Shown here piece by piece: positions 33,101-44,982 of a stretch of 64,000 bases of DNA. The position numbers were made by a program, and so were the translations under genes. The stretch spans positions 1,860,001 through 1,924,000 of the forward strand of contig BJKQ01000003.1 in NCBI GenBank assembly GCA_006538405.1, given 5' to 3'. The notes below the pieces were generated by a model. The model was not told where the DNA came from, ran no database searches, and saw only the letters and a list, made by a program, of their open reading frames with translations. This stretch comes from Hansfordia pulvinata. Taxonomy: Eukaryota; Ascomycota; Sordariomycetes; Xylariales. Each line of letters opens with the position of its first letter. Position 1 is the stretch's first letter.

Positions 33101-34503
33101 GCCGACGTCCCGGCCCATCAGCCGACGGACATGCCTGGCTGCCCCGCGTCCCGCCCTCATTTACGCTGAAACATGATGGGCCATTGTGCGGACAGGGAGC
33201 GGGCGTGGAGGTCCAAAGTGGTTTGTCTCGCAGCCCGGCTGCAACCGCGCGCCTGGATCGTCTGCGAATATCCTCTTGCCGGTCCCAATCTGCGCGTCAG
33301 GGGGTCGATTCCGACTCTGCTGCTGTCTTTCCCACCGCAGTCAGTCTGGTCGTCTGTGTATCGCGTCTGCGCTAGGCCGGGGCCGGTGTGTTTGCAGTGG
33401 CTCTCCCCTTTCGGGTCCCCTTGCCTGGTGAGCAGAGCATCGCCACACTGACTACTAGGTTAGTCCTGCGCCTCTGTACTCGAACTCCATACTACTCGGC
33501 ATTGCTCTTGGTAGCCCAGGCAGCAGCAGCCATTGAGACCGGAGTATTCTAGTCAGTGTTATTAGTGCCTGGGTTCACGTAGTCTGGGGGCATCGGGTTC
33601 ATGTCCTCGTACATCGACGTTGCATGTGCACGACTCGAAGCTGGGACCGCCCGAAAATAAACAGACCCGCGTGTGTGACCCGTGGTTCTCCGCCACCACG
33701 GTCTCGCGCGTACCCGCAAGACAGATCTGTCGCCGCGGCCATCATTGTTGACAGCATCGCAAAATACCCGTGCGAGTAAACAGCGTACATGTACTCGTAG
33801 GTCAGCCTGCAAGTCAGCCATCAGGCCTCTCGCCTTTAATTTGGCAAGCCTGGCCCCCGCGGTGCCCGGCTGTTTCAGAAGTCTCGCCTGTGCCCTGGAG
33901 CGACCGACCCCTTGCGCCTGCCTGCCTGCGCTGCAGTGTACGAGATCCGTGGCCCCATCCGTCCCAGCCCTGCCCGCCAAAACCGCCCATTCCTCATCTC
34001 CATCCCTCTCTGCGAACACCCGCCCACCTCTTCCTGATCGACCAACTCCCGGCTCTCCTCCCTACGAGTATCCCGCGAGCCCAGCCAACCGGGCCCCCAG
34101 ACACTCCGACTGGCCCCCAGGCACCCCGACTCGAATTGCCTGTCTCTTTGGCCGCCTTCGACCGCCGCACTACCGCCGCCGCCGCCCTTCCCGCCCCCGT
34201 CTGATCGCACCACACCACACACCACACCCACACCACACCACTACTGCCACCACCACCACCATCGCCGTCCCTTGCCAACATTTCCTCCGATCTAACAAGC
34301 TTACTCGGCAGCTTGCGCGGTCGTGCGCGTTGCATCCTCCTTCTCCTGCTTCCCCTGCGTTCGTTCGTCGCGCCCCTCGACGCTCTGCCTGCGCCCCGCC
34401 TCGCCTCGCATTGTTGCGCCGCTTCCCGCCCGGCGCATCCCATATCCAAAACAACCATACCCCTATCTCTTCAGGCTCAGGCGCCCTCAGCGCCCGTCTT
34501 CCC
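30152..34503. other. 4.3 kb gene-free region upstream of chitin synthase
   Basis: No gene is supported. The left and middle parts carry scattered TACTCGTA/ACGAGTA motifs (31320, 32208, 32371-32430, 32628, 33790) and a (CTGG)6 run at 33075-33098. From about 33850 to 34500 the sequence is strongly C/T- and CAC-rich, typical of the promoter and leader of a highly expressed fungal gene, here the chitin synthase. Confidence 0.5.
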
Positions 34504-34521
34504 ATGAACCATGTCGTATAA
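34504..34521 (+). promoter_or_regulatory. uORF overlapping the chitin synthase start
   Basis: ATG AAC CAT GTC GTA TAA is a five-codon upstream ORF whose ATG lies seven bases before the presumed main ATG (34511) in another frame. It terminates inside the main coding sequence. Initiation here would suppress main-frame translation unless scanning is leaky. Confidence 0.6.
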
Positions 34522-37500
34522 TCGCCTCGGTACGTACGCCTTCTATCCGTCTTCCCCGCCTTTCATCTGCCTCTCCTACCCCCAGTTGCTATGCTATGCC
34601 GCCCCAGCTCCCGGGCCCCCTAAAATCCGGCGCCATATCGCGTTCCGAGTCGCAGGGGCGCGCCCCCCCCCCCCCCCCCCCATTCCTTGGCTCGGCTGTC
34701 GCATATGTCGACGCCATCGCCCCCCCGTCACCACACGATTTCCCAGGCCGCCATTCTACTTGTGGCTTGTGCCTTATGCCTTGATGCTCAGGTGTCTTGC
34801 CGTTCCGTCCCTCTCATCAGTGTCTCTGCCCTCGAAGCATCCCATCCTCAAATGCTTGCACACGTAACCCCTCGCCACATGCTACCCATCTATCCCCATT
34901 CCACAGAGGCAGCCCATGCTTCCTCGCCCGCTCTCATAATCCACTTTTCGCCGTCATTGGTGGCGCTGGGCCCTGTTTCCAAGCGGAAGAGGCATTGCTG
35001 CGCAGAGCTGAGGCCACGCCCCCAACCCGGCTCAGAGCTTCGTAACGCGGACACTGGCACAGCCTCGTCATCACAGCCGCTGCGCGCTTCCCTGGTCGAG
35101 GTGCTCTTGTCTCCCCCCCTTCTCTCCCGTGTCATATTTCCTTTATTCTGGCCCCTTGAAGGCGGTCGGCTAATTCCTTCCCTTGTCTCTTGTCTCCGCC
35201 ACAGACGACAACTACTACGACCATAACAACATGGACAACGGTAGATACGGCGCCGGTGGTATGCACCGCACGCCTTCCCCAGGCCAGCCTCTACAGCATG
35301 GTTACCAGATGGACGAGGTTCCTTACGGCCATCAGCCGCCGATGCCTGGCGATATGCACGGCGGGCGCTACACACCCAGCGACCAACTACCCCTTCACGC
35401 CGCGCACTCCATGGACACGCTGTCTCAAGGCCCGTATGGAAGTCAGCACCCCTCCGACTACGCGATGAACCCGGAGGCGCATCACGACTCCTATTACAAC
35501 CAGCCCTACCAGCCCTCGCCTGTCGGCACTCCATTTGCGGACCCCCAGGGCTACGACTACGACGACTCGAGGCCCATGCTGCAGCAGAACGACCCGTATG
35601 CACATGGCCAGCCCCAGGACCCTTACAAGGACGATGAGCAGCCAATGGGGCAACAGCAGGGTGGCGGCAGCATCAAGCGATGGAAAACGGTCAAGCAGGT
35701 CCTGCTGTACCGGGGCAACTTGGTTCTCGACTGTCCTGTGCCGCCCAGGCTTCTCAACCAGCTTCCTCACGGCGAGCGCGACGAATTCACCCATATGCGC
35801 TACACCGCTGCCACCTGCGATCCCAACGACTTTTACGACGAGAACTTCACTCTGCGCCAGAAGCTGTTCAGCAAGCCGCGACACACCGAGCTCTTTGTTG
35901 TCATCACCATGTATAACGAGGATGACATCCTGTTTGCGCGCACTTTCATTGGTGTGCTAAAAAACATCGAGTACATGTGCAGTCGCAAGGAGAGCAAGAC
36001 CTGGGGCGCCGATGCGTGGAAGAAGATTGTCGTGTGCGTCGTAAGCGACGGCCGAGGCAAGATTAACCCTCGTACCAGGGCTCTCTTGGCCGGTATGGGC
36101 GTCTACCAGGAGGGTATCGCCAAGCAGCAGGTCAACAACAAGGACGTGACAGCCCATATCTACGAATACACTTCGCAGGTCGGCATGCAGATCAAGAATG
36201 ACGTGGTGCAGCTGATTCCCAAGAAGCAGCCTGTCCAGATCCTGTATTGTCTCAAGGAGAAGAACCAGAAGAAGATCAACTCTCACCGGTGGTTCTTCTC
36301 GGCCTTTGGTCGGGTCCTGAACCCGAATATCTGTGTGCTTCTCGATGCCGGTACCAAGCCCGGTGGCAACTCGATCTACCAGCTCTGGAAGGCCTTTGAC
36401 CTCGAGCCCATGTGCGCAGGCGCCTGTGGTGAGATTAAGGCCATGCTGGGAACCGGCGGCAAACATCTGCTTAACCCGCTGGTTGCGACACAGAACTTCG
36501 AGTACAAGATGAGCAACATTCTGGACAAGCCCCTCGAATCGGCATTCGGGTTCATTTCTGTGCTTCCCGGTGCTTTCTCCGCCTACCGCTACATCGCCCT
36601 CCAGAACGACAAGAACGGCCAAGGTCCCCTGGAGAAGTACTTCAAGGGCGAAACTCTTCACGGTTCTGGCGCTGGCATCTTCACCTCGAATATGTATCTC
36701 GCTGAGGATCGTATTCTCTGCTTCGAGCTCGTGACGAAACGGAACTGTCACTGGATCCTCCAGTACGTGAAGTCGGCCACTGGTGAGACTGATGTGCCCG
36801 ACGTGGTGACGGAGCTCATTCTCCAGCGACGACGCTGGCTGAACGGCTCCTTCTTTGCTGCCATCTATGCGATTGCGCATTTCTACCAGTTCTGGCGCTC
36901 CGACCATTCCATCTTCCGCAAGATCGCCTTTTTCATCGAGTTCATCTACCAAACCCTCAACATGATTTTCGCGTGGTTCGGCGTGGGCAACTTCTTCCTT
37001 GTCTTCAAGATTCTCACTACGAGTCTGGGCGACGATAAGCTGCTTGGCACTCCGGGTAAGATTCTCGGTGTCGTCTTCGAATGGTTCTATGCCGTGGCGC
37101 TGGCGGCTTGCTTTATTCTGTCCATGGGCAACCGCCCGGCTGGGTCGGGCAAGATCTACGGCAGCATGGTCATCTTCTGGGCCCTCATGATGGCGTAAGT
37201 ATCTCGCCTGCTCTTTTCGTCCTTGGTGGATCGTTGGCTGACCTTGTTGTTGCAGATATCTTACTTTTGCTGCCGTTTTCGTTGCTGTGAGAACCGTTCA
37301 AGATATTGCCGCGGACGGCATCACCGTTTCGACTGTCTTTACCAACTACACGTTCTTGGCCCTGGTTGTATCTTTGGTTTCGACCTACGGCATCTGGACC
37401 ATTGCATCGCTCATGATGTTCGACCCGTGGCACATGGTCACCTCGTTCCTTCAGTACATGCTGCTGACGCCCACCTACGTCAATGTGTTGAACGTGTACG

Positions 37501-37964
37501 CCTTCTGCAACACGCACGACATTTCGTGGGGAACCAAGGGCGACGATGCGGCAGCCGAGCTCCCCAAGGTCGATACCAAGGACGGCAAGGGCAAGACTGA
37601 CCTGCCGGACGAGGGAGACCTGAACGCGCAGTACGAGCGAGAACTGAACGTCTTCAACAAGAAATACGTGGAGCCCAAGAAGGCGCCAACGGCAACACAG
37701 CTTGCCGAGGCGCAGATGGACTACTACCGATGGATCCGATCCTTGACGGTTCTGGTGTGGATGATCTCCAACTTTGGGCTGATTGCGCTTGTTCTCAGCA
37801 CCGCCGGCGTCGACGACTTCCAACAGGACAATTCGGAGGAATCGCAAGACAAGCGATCGACCATTTACATGGCGGTCGTGTTGTGGAGTGTTGCGGCGCT
37901 GAGTGTGTTCAAGTTCATTGGCGTCTGCTGGTTCCTGGTTGTGCGCATGTTCCGTGGCGTCTGA
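34511..37964 (+). CDS. class III chitin synthase
   Basis: Three exons (34511-34529, 35205-37194, 37256-37964) give 905 residues, the normal size for class III enzymes. It polymerises N-acetylglucosamine from UDP-GlcNAc into cell-wall chitin at the plasma membrane. The N-terminal 150 residues are Tyr/Gln/Pro-rich and disordered. The catalytic domain starts near [16 protein letters not shown] and carries the EDR motif at 507 (AEDRIL) and QRRRW at 547. Several transmembrane helices follow, with FDPWHMVTS and [17 protein letters not shown] near the C-terminus, as in N. crassa chs-1 and A. nidulans ChsB (from memory). Exon 1 codes for only MSYNRL plus one base and is followed by a 675-nt intron. 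An in-frame ATG at 35231 is an alternative start. The short uORF at 34504 overlaps the start. Confidence 0.93.
34663..34681. repeat. C19 tract in chitin synthase intron 1
   Basis: Nineteen consecutive C on the plus strand, inside the first intron of the chitin synthase gene. Confidence 0.9.
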
Positions 37965-39254
37965 TGCCCCTGGGCTTGTGCTGTGCCGAAGATATGCGAC
38001 ATGCTGTATACGATGGCTGGCTGCTGGTGGCAGCGGCTTGGTTGGGGGCCGGAGCACGACTGTTTTTCTGTTTGTGCGATGTTTTTGTATGAGCAATCTT
38101 GGCTTGTTCCTTTTCTGTTGGAAGAGTCGTTCAGATACCCCAGTGAGTACGATGACGATTTAAAGAGTGGAGAGCATGGCCAGCGCGCCTGAATTATTTG
38201 CTATTGATACACCCAGCTTTAAATGTACAAGGCATGCGGATCAGGGTTGAGATTGGCGTTGAAGGGGGTTTATGATGGTTCTTTCTCATGCTTGGGCCTT
38301 CTTCTGAGGATTTGACTGCCTTTGTTGGACGCGGGGACGAACTGACACTTCTATAGAATTTTAGTATCCAGAATCGAAGGAAGACAGACAAACAAAGAGT
38401 TGCGGTTTTGGCTTCCTTACCTATGTAGTCAGCGCATCGAGGCGATCCAAGCCAAACGTGTTTGCCCCGGCCAGCCAGAGACGCCGGTCGATGCCCAAGT
38501 GGAATAGTAAGCTGTGCCTTGGCTGGCTGCTCGGAATCGTGCGAGTGAAGATGCCGATTGACCAGTGATCAGGGCCAGGTCACAAGTCACGGGTCAGATC
38601 GGGGTTGCAGAGTTCACCTGCACACGGAGTAGAGGACGCCGTCGGCTCAAGCATTTGAAGCACACGCACGGCCATGGACGTCCCTGTCAATGGGCTATAG
38701 TTGTGCCGGCTGGCCCTGCCCCGATCTTCTTGTACACACGTCCTTTTGGCCTCGAGCGAACGCTGCTGATGGAGCCGGACTGGATGTCATGTCTGCCAGG
38801 CGACATGGCGAGGTCCCCGGGGCGCCCAGGTTGTGACTCGGTAACGCGCGTGTTCAGTCAGGACTGGCGGACAGATGAAGCTCGGTTGTCGGCTGCGGGC
38901 GGCTATCAACCCTGTCAGCTCAGCACCGCCACGCAGCCAAAGCCATCCATCAATCCATCCAGCCCCCATCGACTGCGAGCCTATCATTACTGGGTACGGC
39001 TTGTCAGCAACGATGACAGGGCTGATACCCGGCCGCCGCAGTCTCGCAGACCACCCACCAAACGCAACATACGATCGCGTCGTCGTTCCCCGAGCACTCT
39101 ACCTCCACGTCGTCGTCCCTCTAGGTGAAACCAAACCAGCCGCGCGCGCCCCCTGTTGCGCTCTGCCGACCGTTCGGGCCGCACTCACAAACTCCATTGA
39201 GCCATCAAAACCGCCCCCTCCCCTCCCCTCCCCTCCCCGGCGCGACTGTAGACG
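37965..39254. other. intergenic region
   Basis: About 1.3 kb between tandem genes. The left end is the chitin synthase 3' region. From about 39120 to 39250 the sequence is C-rich (CCCCTCCCCTCCCCTCCCC), as expected for the promoter of the next gene. No gene seen. Confidence 0.5.
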
Positions 39255-42200
39255 ATGCCGCCCGGCCGAGACCAACACCAGCAGGCCGCGCGCGCCGACC
39301 ACCAAGACTCCGTCCCCGCCCCGCGGGTCCGATTGCGCCGCAAGCCCGGGTCTCCGGGCCCACACCTCGGCGGTGGCAACGACGAGGAGGAGGCCCCGGC
39401 TGTGGTCGACGCGGAGCTGCGCGAGATGCTGAGGAAGAGCCTAGAGCGGGTCAGTACTCGGCCAGTCGATTCTCCATCTCAGCCAGCCCTGATTTCCCCG
39501 TCCCCCAGATCCCCCCTGCCCCCCCCCCCCAGTATGGCCATATCTCCCTTGGCCATCTCCCTCCTCCCCCTCCGGCGCTGACTGACAATCCCCCGGTACG
39601 TGGCGGAAGCAGGTGCGGGCGCAGCAGCAGCAGCAACAGCAGCGTCAGAAGTATGAGAAAGCGCGGGAAGACACGCCTCCCCGCGGCGGCGCGGCACACC
39701 CCCGCGTGCCCCCACGCGACAGAAGCGACACAACAACAACAACAACAACAACAACAGCAACAAGGGGCGGCGACCGGCGTTCGCGAGGCGGTTCTCGGCG
39801 TTCGACCGCCGCCGCCGGCTCGAGGGGCCCCGGGATAGGGACCGGGACCGGGGCTGGGGGGACGGGGCGTAGGCAGCGGCGGCGGCGAAGGCGGTGGCGG
39901 TGGCGCCGTCGCGGACGGGCCGTTCGGCGGGTTCTACGTGCTGGCGTGGATCGCGGTCGCGCTGCTCGTCGTCAAGACGTGCGCCGAGAGCTGGAGGGCC
40001 ACGGGCAGCCCGCTCGGGCACAACGAGGTCATGCGGTGGGTTTTCCTCTCTCTCTCTCTTGTTCGTCCTGCCCTTGCGGTGATATCTCTGCTGCTGCACC
40101 CCTTTTTGGAGGAAGAAAGAGGGGGATAGCAACATTGCTTGAGGACCGACATATACATATTGAAAGAGACATGACTTGACTGACCACCGTGTGGGCAGAT
40201 ATATGTTTCGGCGCGATGGTCGGTTTGACCCCTCCTTTCTCGCTCTTCCCTCCTAAAACGGCGCCGCTGCGTCGCGCATCCACCCAAACCCCCTCGAGGC
40301 ACGTGCTGACCGAAGGCTGACCGACTGATCCGAAATCCCGCAGTGGTGGTGATGCTCGCCTCCGACGGCATCATGTGCGCCCTGACCGGGGTGAGCTGGC
40401 TGCTCCAGCTGCTGGTCCTCCACGGTCACCTGGACTGGGACCGCTCCGGCTGGGTGATACAGCACGTAAGTCTTGTCCACAGGATTTTTTTTCGTCTTTC
40501 TTCTGCTATATGTGGCCTCGGAAGGAAGATGGGAATGAAGAGAGAGCTCTCACTGACAAACCACCAACCTTTCGGTGGATCCAATAGGTCTGGCAGACGA
40601 CCTTCATCGCCGGCGTCGTGGGCCTGACGCTCGCGCGCGACTGGCCCTGGACGCACACCGTCTACTTTGTCTTGCACGGCCTGGTCATGCTGATGAAGCA
40701 GCACTCGTACGCCTCCTACAACGGCTACCTCTCGTCCGTCTACAAGGCGCGCGGCGCCCTGCAGGCGCGGCTCCGCCAGCTCGAGATGCGCAACCCATCA
40801 CCCACTGACGCCGGCTGCCGCCGCTCCTCGCCTGCTCCCCACCAGATCGAGGAGGCGGACCTGGCCCGCGTCAGCGAAGCTGTCGGTTCCGGCCGGGCCC
40901 TCCTGGGGCGGGAGCAGCTGGCCTCCGTCGAGCGCCTGCTCCGGTCGGAGGTGGAGGCGCTGAGCGAGGAGCTGCGGGGCGGCGACAGGGCGGCACCACC
41001 ACCGGCGACGGCCGCAGAGACCCCGGCCACCCCGAGGCAGGGCCAGCAGAAGCAGAGAACGCAGCGGCCGCAGAGTCAGTAGCAGAAACGCCAGAGACAC
41101 CAGGGATGCCGACACCAGCAACAACAGCAGCAGCAGCAGCAGAAGCAGAAGCAGTGGTATCCTACCCGGACAACCTGACGGCGGGCAACGCGTGCGAGTA
41201 CGTGGCGCTGCCGACGCTGGTGTACGAGCTGCAGTACCCGCGGACGGAGGGGGGCATCAACTGGGCGTACGTGGCGGAGAAGGGGGCGGCGACGGTGGGC
41301 GTCATGTTTGTCATGATGGTCGTGTCACAGGCGCACATCTACCCCGTGTACGCGCGCGCCGAGCGCATGCGCGAGGCCGGGTGGACGGCCGCCGAGCGCC
41401 TCGCCGAGTTCCCCTGGATGCTCAGCGAGCTGCTCTTCCCCTTCATGGTGGAGTATCTGGTTTGTCCTCCCTCTCCTGTCCCCTCTTTTTGACTCCTTAG
41501 GGGCCACCAGAAAGAAGAAGAAAATAAAGACGAAAATAAGACAAAAGCTGACGGGACCCCGACACGACGCAAGCTGGCTTGGTATCTGATCTGGGAGACG
41601 GTGCTCAACACGCTGGCCGAGCTGACGAGTTTTGCCGACCGGGCCTTCTACGACGCCTGGTGGAATAGTGGTGAGTGTGAAGTCAAAAAGGTCCCTTCGC
41701 AGCCTGTGTCATACGTTGCCCGCCCCCTTTTTTTATCCCGGGAAACTCTTCCATGGCCCCTTTTCCATTCCCTCATTATCAACCCCTCAACCCCTGCGTA
41801 GTCTTCCAGTCATGAGAGAATCACATACACACGCACGCATACTCACCCAAGCCATACAGTCTCGTGGGACCAGTTTGCGCGCGACTGGAACCGGCCGGTG
41901 CACAACTTTCTGCTCCGGCACGTGTACCACGGCATACTGTCCGCCTCGTCATCTTCTTCCCCTTCAACTACAACATCATCATCGTCGTCGTTATTTCCGC
42001 CTCCCAAAAGCGGCGGCGGCGGCGGTCGTCGTCGTCGTCGTCTGGGCGTGGGCAGGGAGGGCGCAACGCTGCTGACGTTCGCGCTGTCGGCGGCGGTGCA
42101 CGAGCTGCTCATGTGGTGCATCTTCAAGAAGCTGCGGGGCTACCTGCTGGCGCTGCAGATGTGCCAGCTGCCGCTGGTGCGCCTGAGCCGGACGCGGTGG

Positions 42201-42293
42201 CTGCGCGGGCGCCGCACCCTCGGCAACGCCGTCTTCTGGGTCGGCATCTTCACGGGGCCAAGCGCGGTGTGCAGCCTGTACCTAATTCTGTGA
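39255..42293 (+). CDS. sterol O-acyltransferase-like MBOAT, frame broken
   Basis: Nine exons by eye: 39255-39449, 39613-39650, 39758-40035, 40199-40218 (a 20-nt microexon), 40344-40465, 40588-41074, 41155-41459, 41574-41670, 41860-42293. They would encode about 658 residues if one base were added: the frame breaks in exon 3 between 39839 and 39869, in a G-rich run. Family signs are WVIQHVWQTTF, TVYFVLHGLVMLMKQHSYASYNGYLS, WDQFARDWNRPVHNFLLRHVYH, the active-site His in SAAVHELLMW, and the C-terminus IFTGPSAVCSLYLIL. It would esterify ergosterol with acyl-CoA in the ER for lipid droplets. The FYxDWWN motif reads FYDAWWN, losing the Asp. A Ser-rich and Gly/Arg-rich insertion (about SASSSSSP to GGRRRRR) interrupts the region after VYHGIL. 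Assembly error or a decaying gene are both possible. Confidence 0.8.
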
Positions 42294-42295
42294 GA

Positions 42296-42316
42296 GGGGG
42301 GGGGGGGGGGGGGGGT
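42296..42316. repeat. G21 tract
   Basis: Twenty-one G starting three bases after the acyltransferase TGA, so it lies in the 3' untranslated region. Confidence 0.95.
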
Positions 42317-42904
42317 TGTCTTGTGCCATCATCATACTATGATGTTATGTAGAGAAGGGGGTTGTTGTTGATGACCTCAAAGACGGGATGACCCTAAATA
42401 GTATGAGGAAGGGTCGGAGAAGCTCGCAATGAAACCGATAGGCTCCAAGAAGGGATGCCTAGGAACTCTCGATTTCAAAGACGGCAGTCTGTCTCCCAGG
42501 GCGTTGCCGCGGAGGCCAGTGGTGTTTGCTCTCACCTCCTCATGACGGGAAACCTGCCGGTTGGATTTGATTGAGTCGTATCCAGGCTGGGTGGCGGGCG
42601 GCGGGCGGCGGGCGGCGGCGGGTGCTCCTGGTGTCAGTGCCAGAGAGGTGTTCTTGTTGTTGCATTTTCCATGATGAATCTCCATGAGAGACTCTGTACC
42701 TTACATCAAATGAACCTACCTAATGGAAGCCACCTCGAAGGTTGTTTGCCTCATCATGGGTGATCGACGGGCGGGTGGCAGATCTTCGCCTACGAGTACA
42801 GGTAGGCAGACACTGCGAGTACCTGGTCGTGGTGTGGCACTTGCCAGGACAGGCAATACATAAGCCAAGTGACAGCTGGAGCGTTTCGAGACCGGGAGGC
42901 CCAA

Positions 42905-42939
42905 GTGCAGTGCAGTGCGGTGCAGTGCGGTGCAGTGCA
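42905..42939. repeat. GTGCR pentamer repeat x7
   Basis: Seven tandem pentamers, five GTGCA and two GTGCG. Confidence 0.9.
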
Positions 42940-43384
42940 GCGTGCAGAGCAGCGCGGGTTTGCCGCCGCCTCGGTGCCACTGTTGTGCCACTGAAGGTTG
43001 TGCCAGGATGGATTGAGGCGACTTCCAATTGAAGGTTGATGCGACTGGATGTACCGAAGTACGACGGTACACAACGCGAACAGCGCCTACATGTACCTAC
43101 CTTAGGTCCAGGAGGACAGGAGGACTGCGCGCCCGGGCTGTCTGGGCTCTTTCTCTCTCTCCTTCTCCGAAGTTCAACTTTCTCCCGCTTTCTCCGAGCC
43201 TCAAGTGCGACGCACGGCGCCATTCTCAGCCAACACGGCAAGCGACAATCTTCAAATCTCGCCAGGCAAAGCGGGAACGGGATGCTCGCCACCCGCGAAA
43301 ATAAATCAGGCCGCTGCCGGGATGAGAGTCGGCGACGGAGTTGGTCCATGGAGGTACCCACTCAATACCGCCAACCCGAAGTGC

Positions 43385-43426
43385 GCCCACGCCCACGCCC
43401 ACGCCCACGCCCACGCCCACGCCCAC
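43385..43426. repeat. (GCCCAC)7 hexamer repeat
   Basis: Seven perfect copies of GCCCAC, followed by GCCTGC. The unit is not a known telomere repeat. Confidence 0.95.
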
Positions 43427-44982
43427 GCCTGCGCCTGGTGGTCCAACCGAGGCGGCGCCGCTACTGCGCTGCGCCGTGGCGAGCCAGACTACCTGATGGC
43501 GGCATCTGTTGGAACTGCTTTACTCGTAGGTACGAGCAGTAGGAGGTATGTACAGCAGGTTGCCACCCGCGGCCTCCGTCTCGGGTGGATTGGATTGATG
43601 ATGACAGATCGATTTGGGGACTGCAGACCGGCTTTCAGCCCGGCTCTATTCATGCCCCCAGGACGTGAATCCAGGCTGGACTCTGGTCCCTTGTGGTTCC
43701 TTTTCTCCCTTTTTCTTCTTTCCTTTTCCTTTACTCTCGTCAACAGGCAGGTATACTCGTGTCCATCTCGTCTGACCAGCTCGGCTCAAACCCCTGTCGC
43801 GGGATCCCACTTTCGACGGCAAACAGTCTGGCCGCTTTTTCTCTCGGCCAGGGCAAAGGGCTCGTTTGATGATAAGTGGGCGGTGGCAACAAACGCGCAG
43901 ATGACCGCTCTCGCAATCCGGCACGCAATAACGAATCTGGCCCGACACTCGCCAGAGCTATCTCTCGTCGCTCGCACATCGCCCATTGTGTCGAAGCCAG
44001 GACTCAAGTACGGCACGTGCAGCAAGTTGAAGAACCCAATTCAGCGATAATAGGAAATGAGAAGCACCGCTTCCCGCCTCAGAATGCGGTCCCTCGTCTA
44101 GCAATCCTGAGAGACGGCGAGCGCCCCAAGCCGGCGCAGCTGGGAAGCGGACGGGTGGCGACTATGAGCCAAAGGATGGCCCAAGCCCAGGCCAGCGCCC
44201 GATCCTTTGGGCGGCCACCGCTTGCCACCGGCCAGCACAAACAGTAATAATAAATGCCAGGGCTGCGACTCCCTCCTCCCCAAGAGGCTACCACCGCACA
44301 CTGACGATGGCGAACACGGCATCCTGGAGCGCACCCACCTCGCCACGGCAGGCAAAACTGAGGACCCTGCTCCAGTGTGGCGTCCCACCCACGCTCTCAC
44401 CACCGGCGCTGCGCAGGGCCCCCCCCCGGGCACGCCCAGACGCTTATAACCACAGACTCTCGGCCCCTCTAAGGGCTTGACGGAGTTCTTTTGGATTTGT
44501 CTTGGCTTTCACCCATCTCTCTGATTTCCCCACCCAAGGAAGCAAGAGGGAAACAAGTGAGAAGAATACAGCAAAGAGAGACTCAAGGTCAATTTTCCTA
44601 GCATTCGCATCACGACCGCCGTCTAACTTCCCACATATCAACTTCCTTTTTCCATCGCACCCCCTGAAGCTGAGTGACACCCAGAAAAGGGGCTCCGGCA
44701 ACCACGCCCAGCTCTTCGACAACGCCCGAAGAAAGGAAAGGAGACCTCCACTATTACCTTCACACACAACCACTTTGCTCTAAGTAGCTGGAGGAAGAGG
44801 AAAGCCCGACTTTTCCCCAACTTCACTATTCTAGAGACTGAAGAAACAGGGCCGAAAAGGATACGAAAGGACAGGAACCGTTACAAAAGTGGGAGAAAAA
44901 CAATAACGAGAAAGCCACAGAGCCAAAACTTCCCCAAACCCCCTCTCACAGAGAAGAAAGAAAATTGTAAAAGGAGATAAGA

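Larger units (their letters stand above)
42294..44982. other. gene-free region
   Basis: About 2.7 kb. It begins with a G21 run directly after the acyltransferase stop codon, and holds two short tandem repeats. From about 44460 to 44982 the sequence reads like a long A-rich leader of the next gene. No gene is supported. Confidence 0.5.

Noticed and set aside
33682..34521. 279-codon frame upstream of chitin synthase
   Set aside because: Low-complexity His/Thr/Pro/Ser/Arg translation of a CAC/CT-rich promoter; it ends in the uORF and has no family features.
39613..40179. Reading acyltransferase exon 2 through without splicing at 39650
   Set aside because: The unspliced frame yields poly-Thr and Arg-rich nonsense. 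Splicing at GTATGA to AACAACAG gives the NNKGRRPAFARRFSAFD segment typical of the family.
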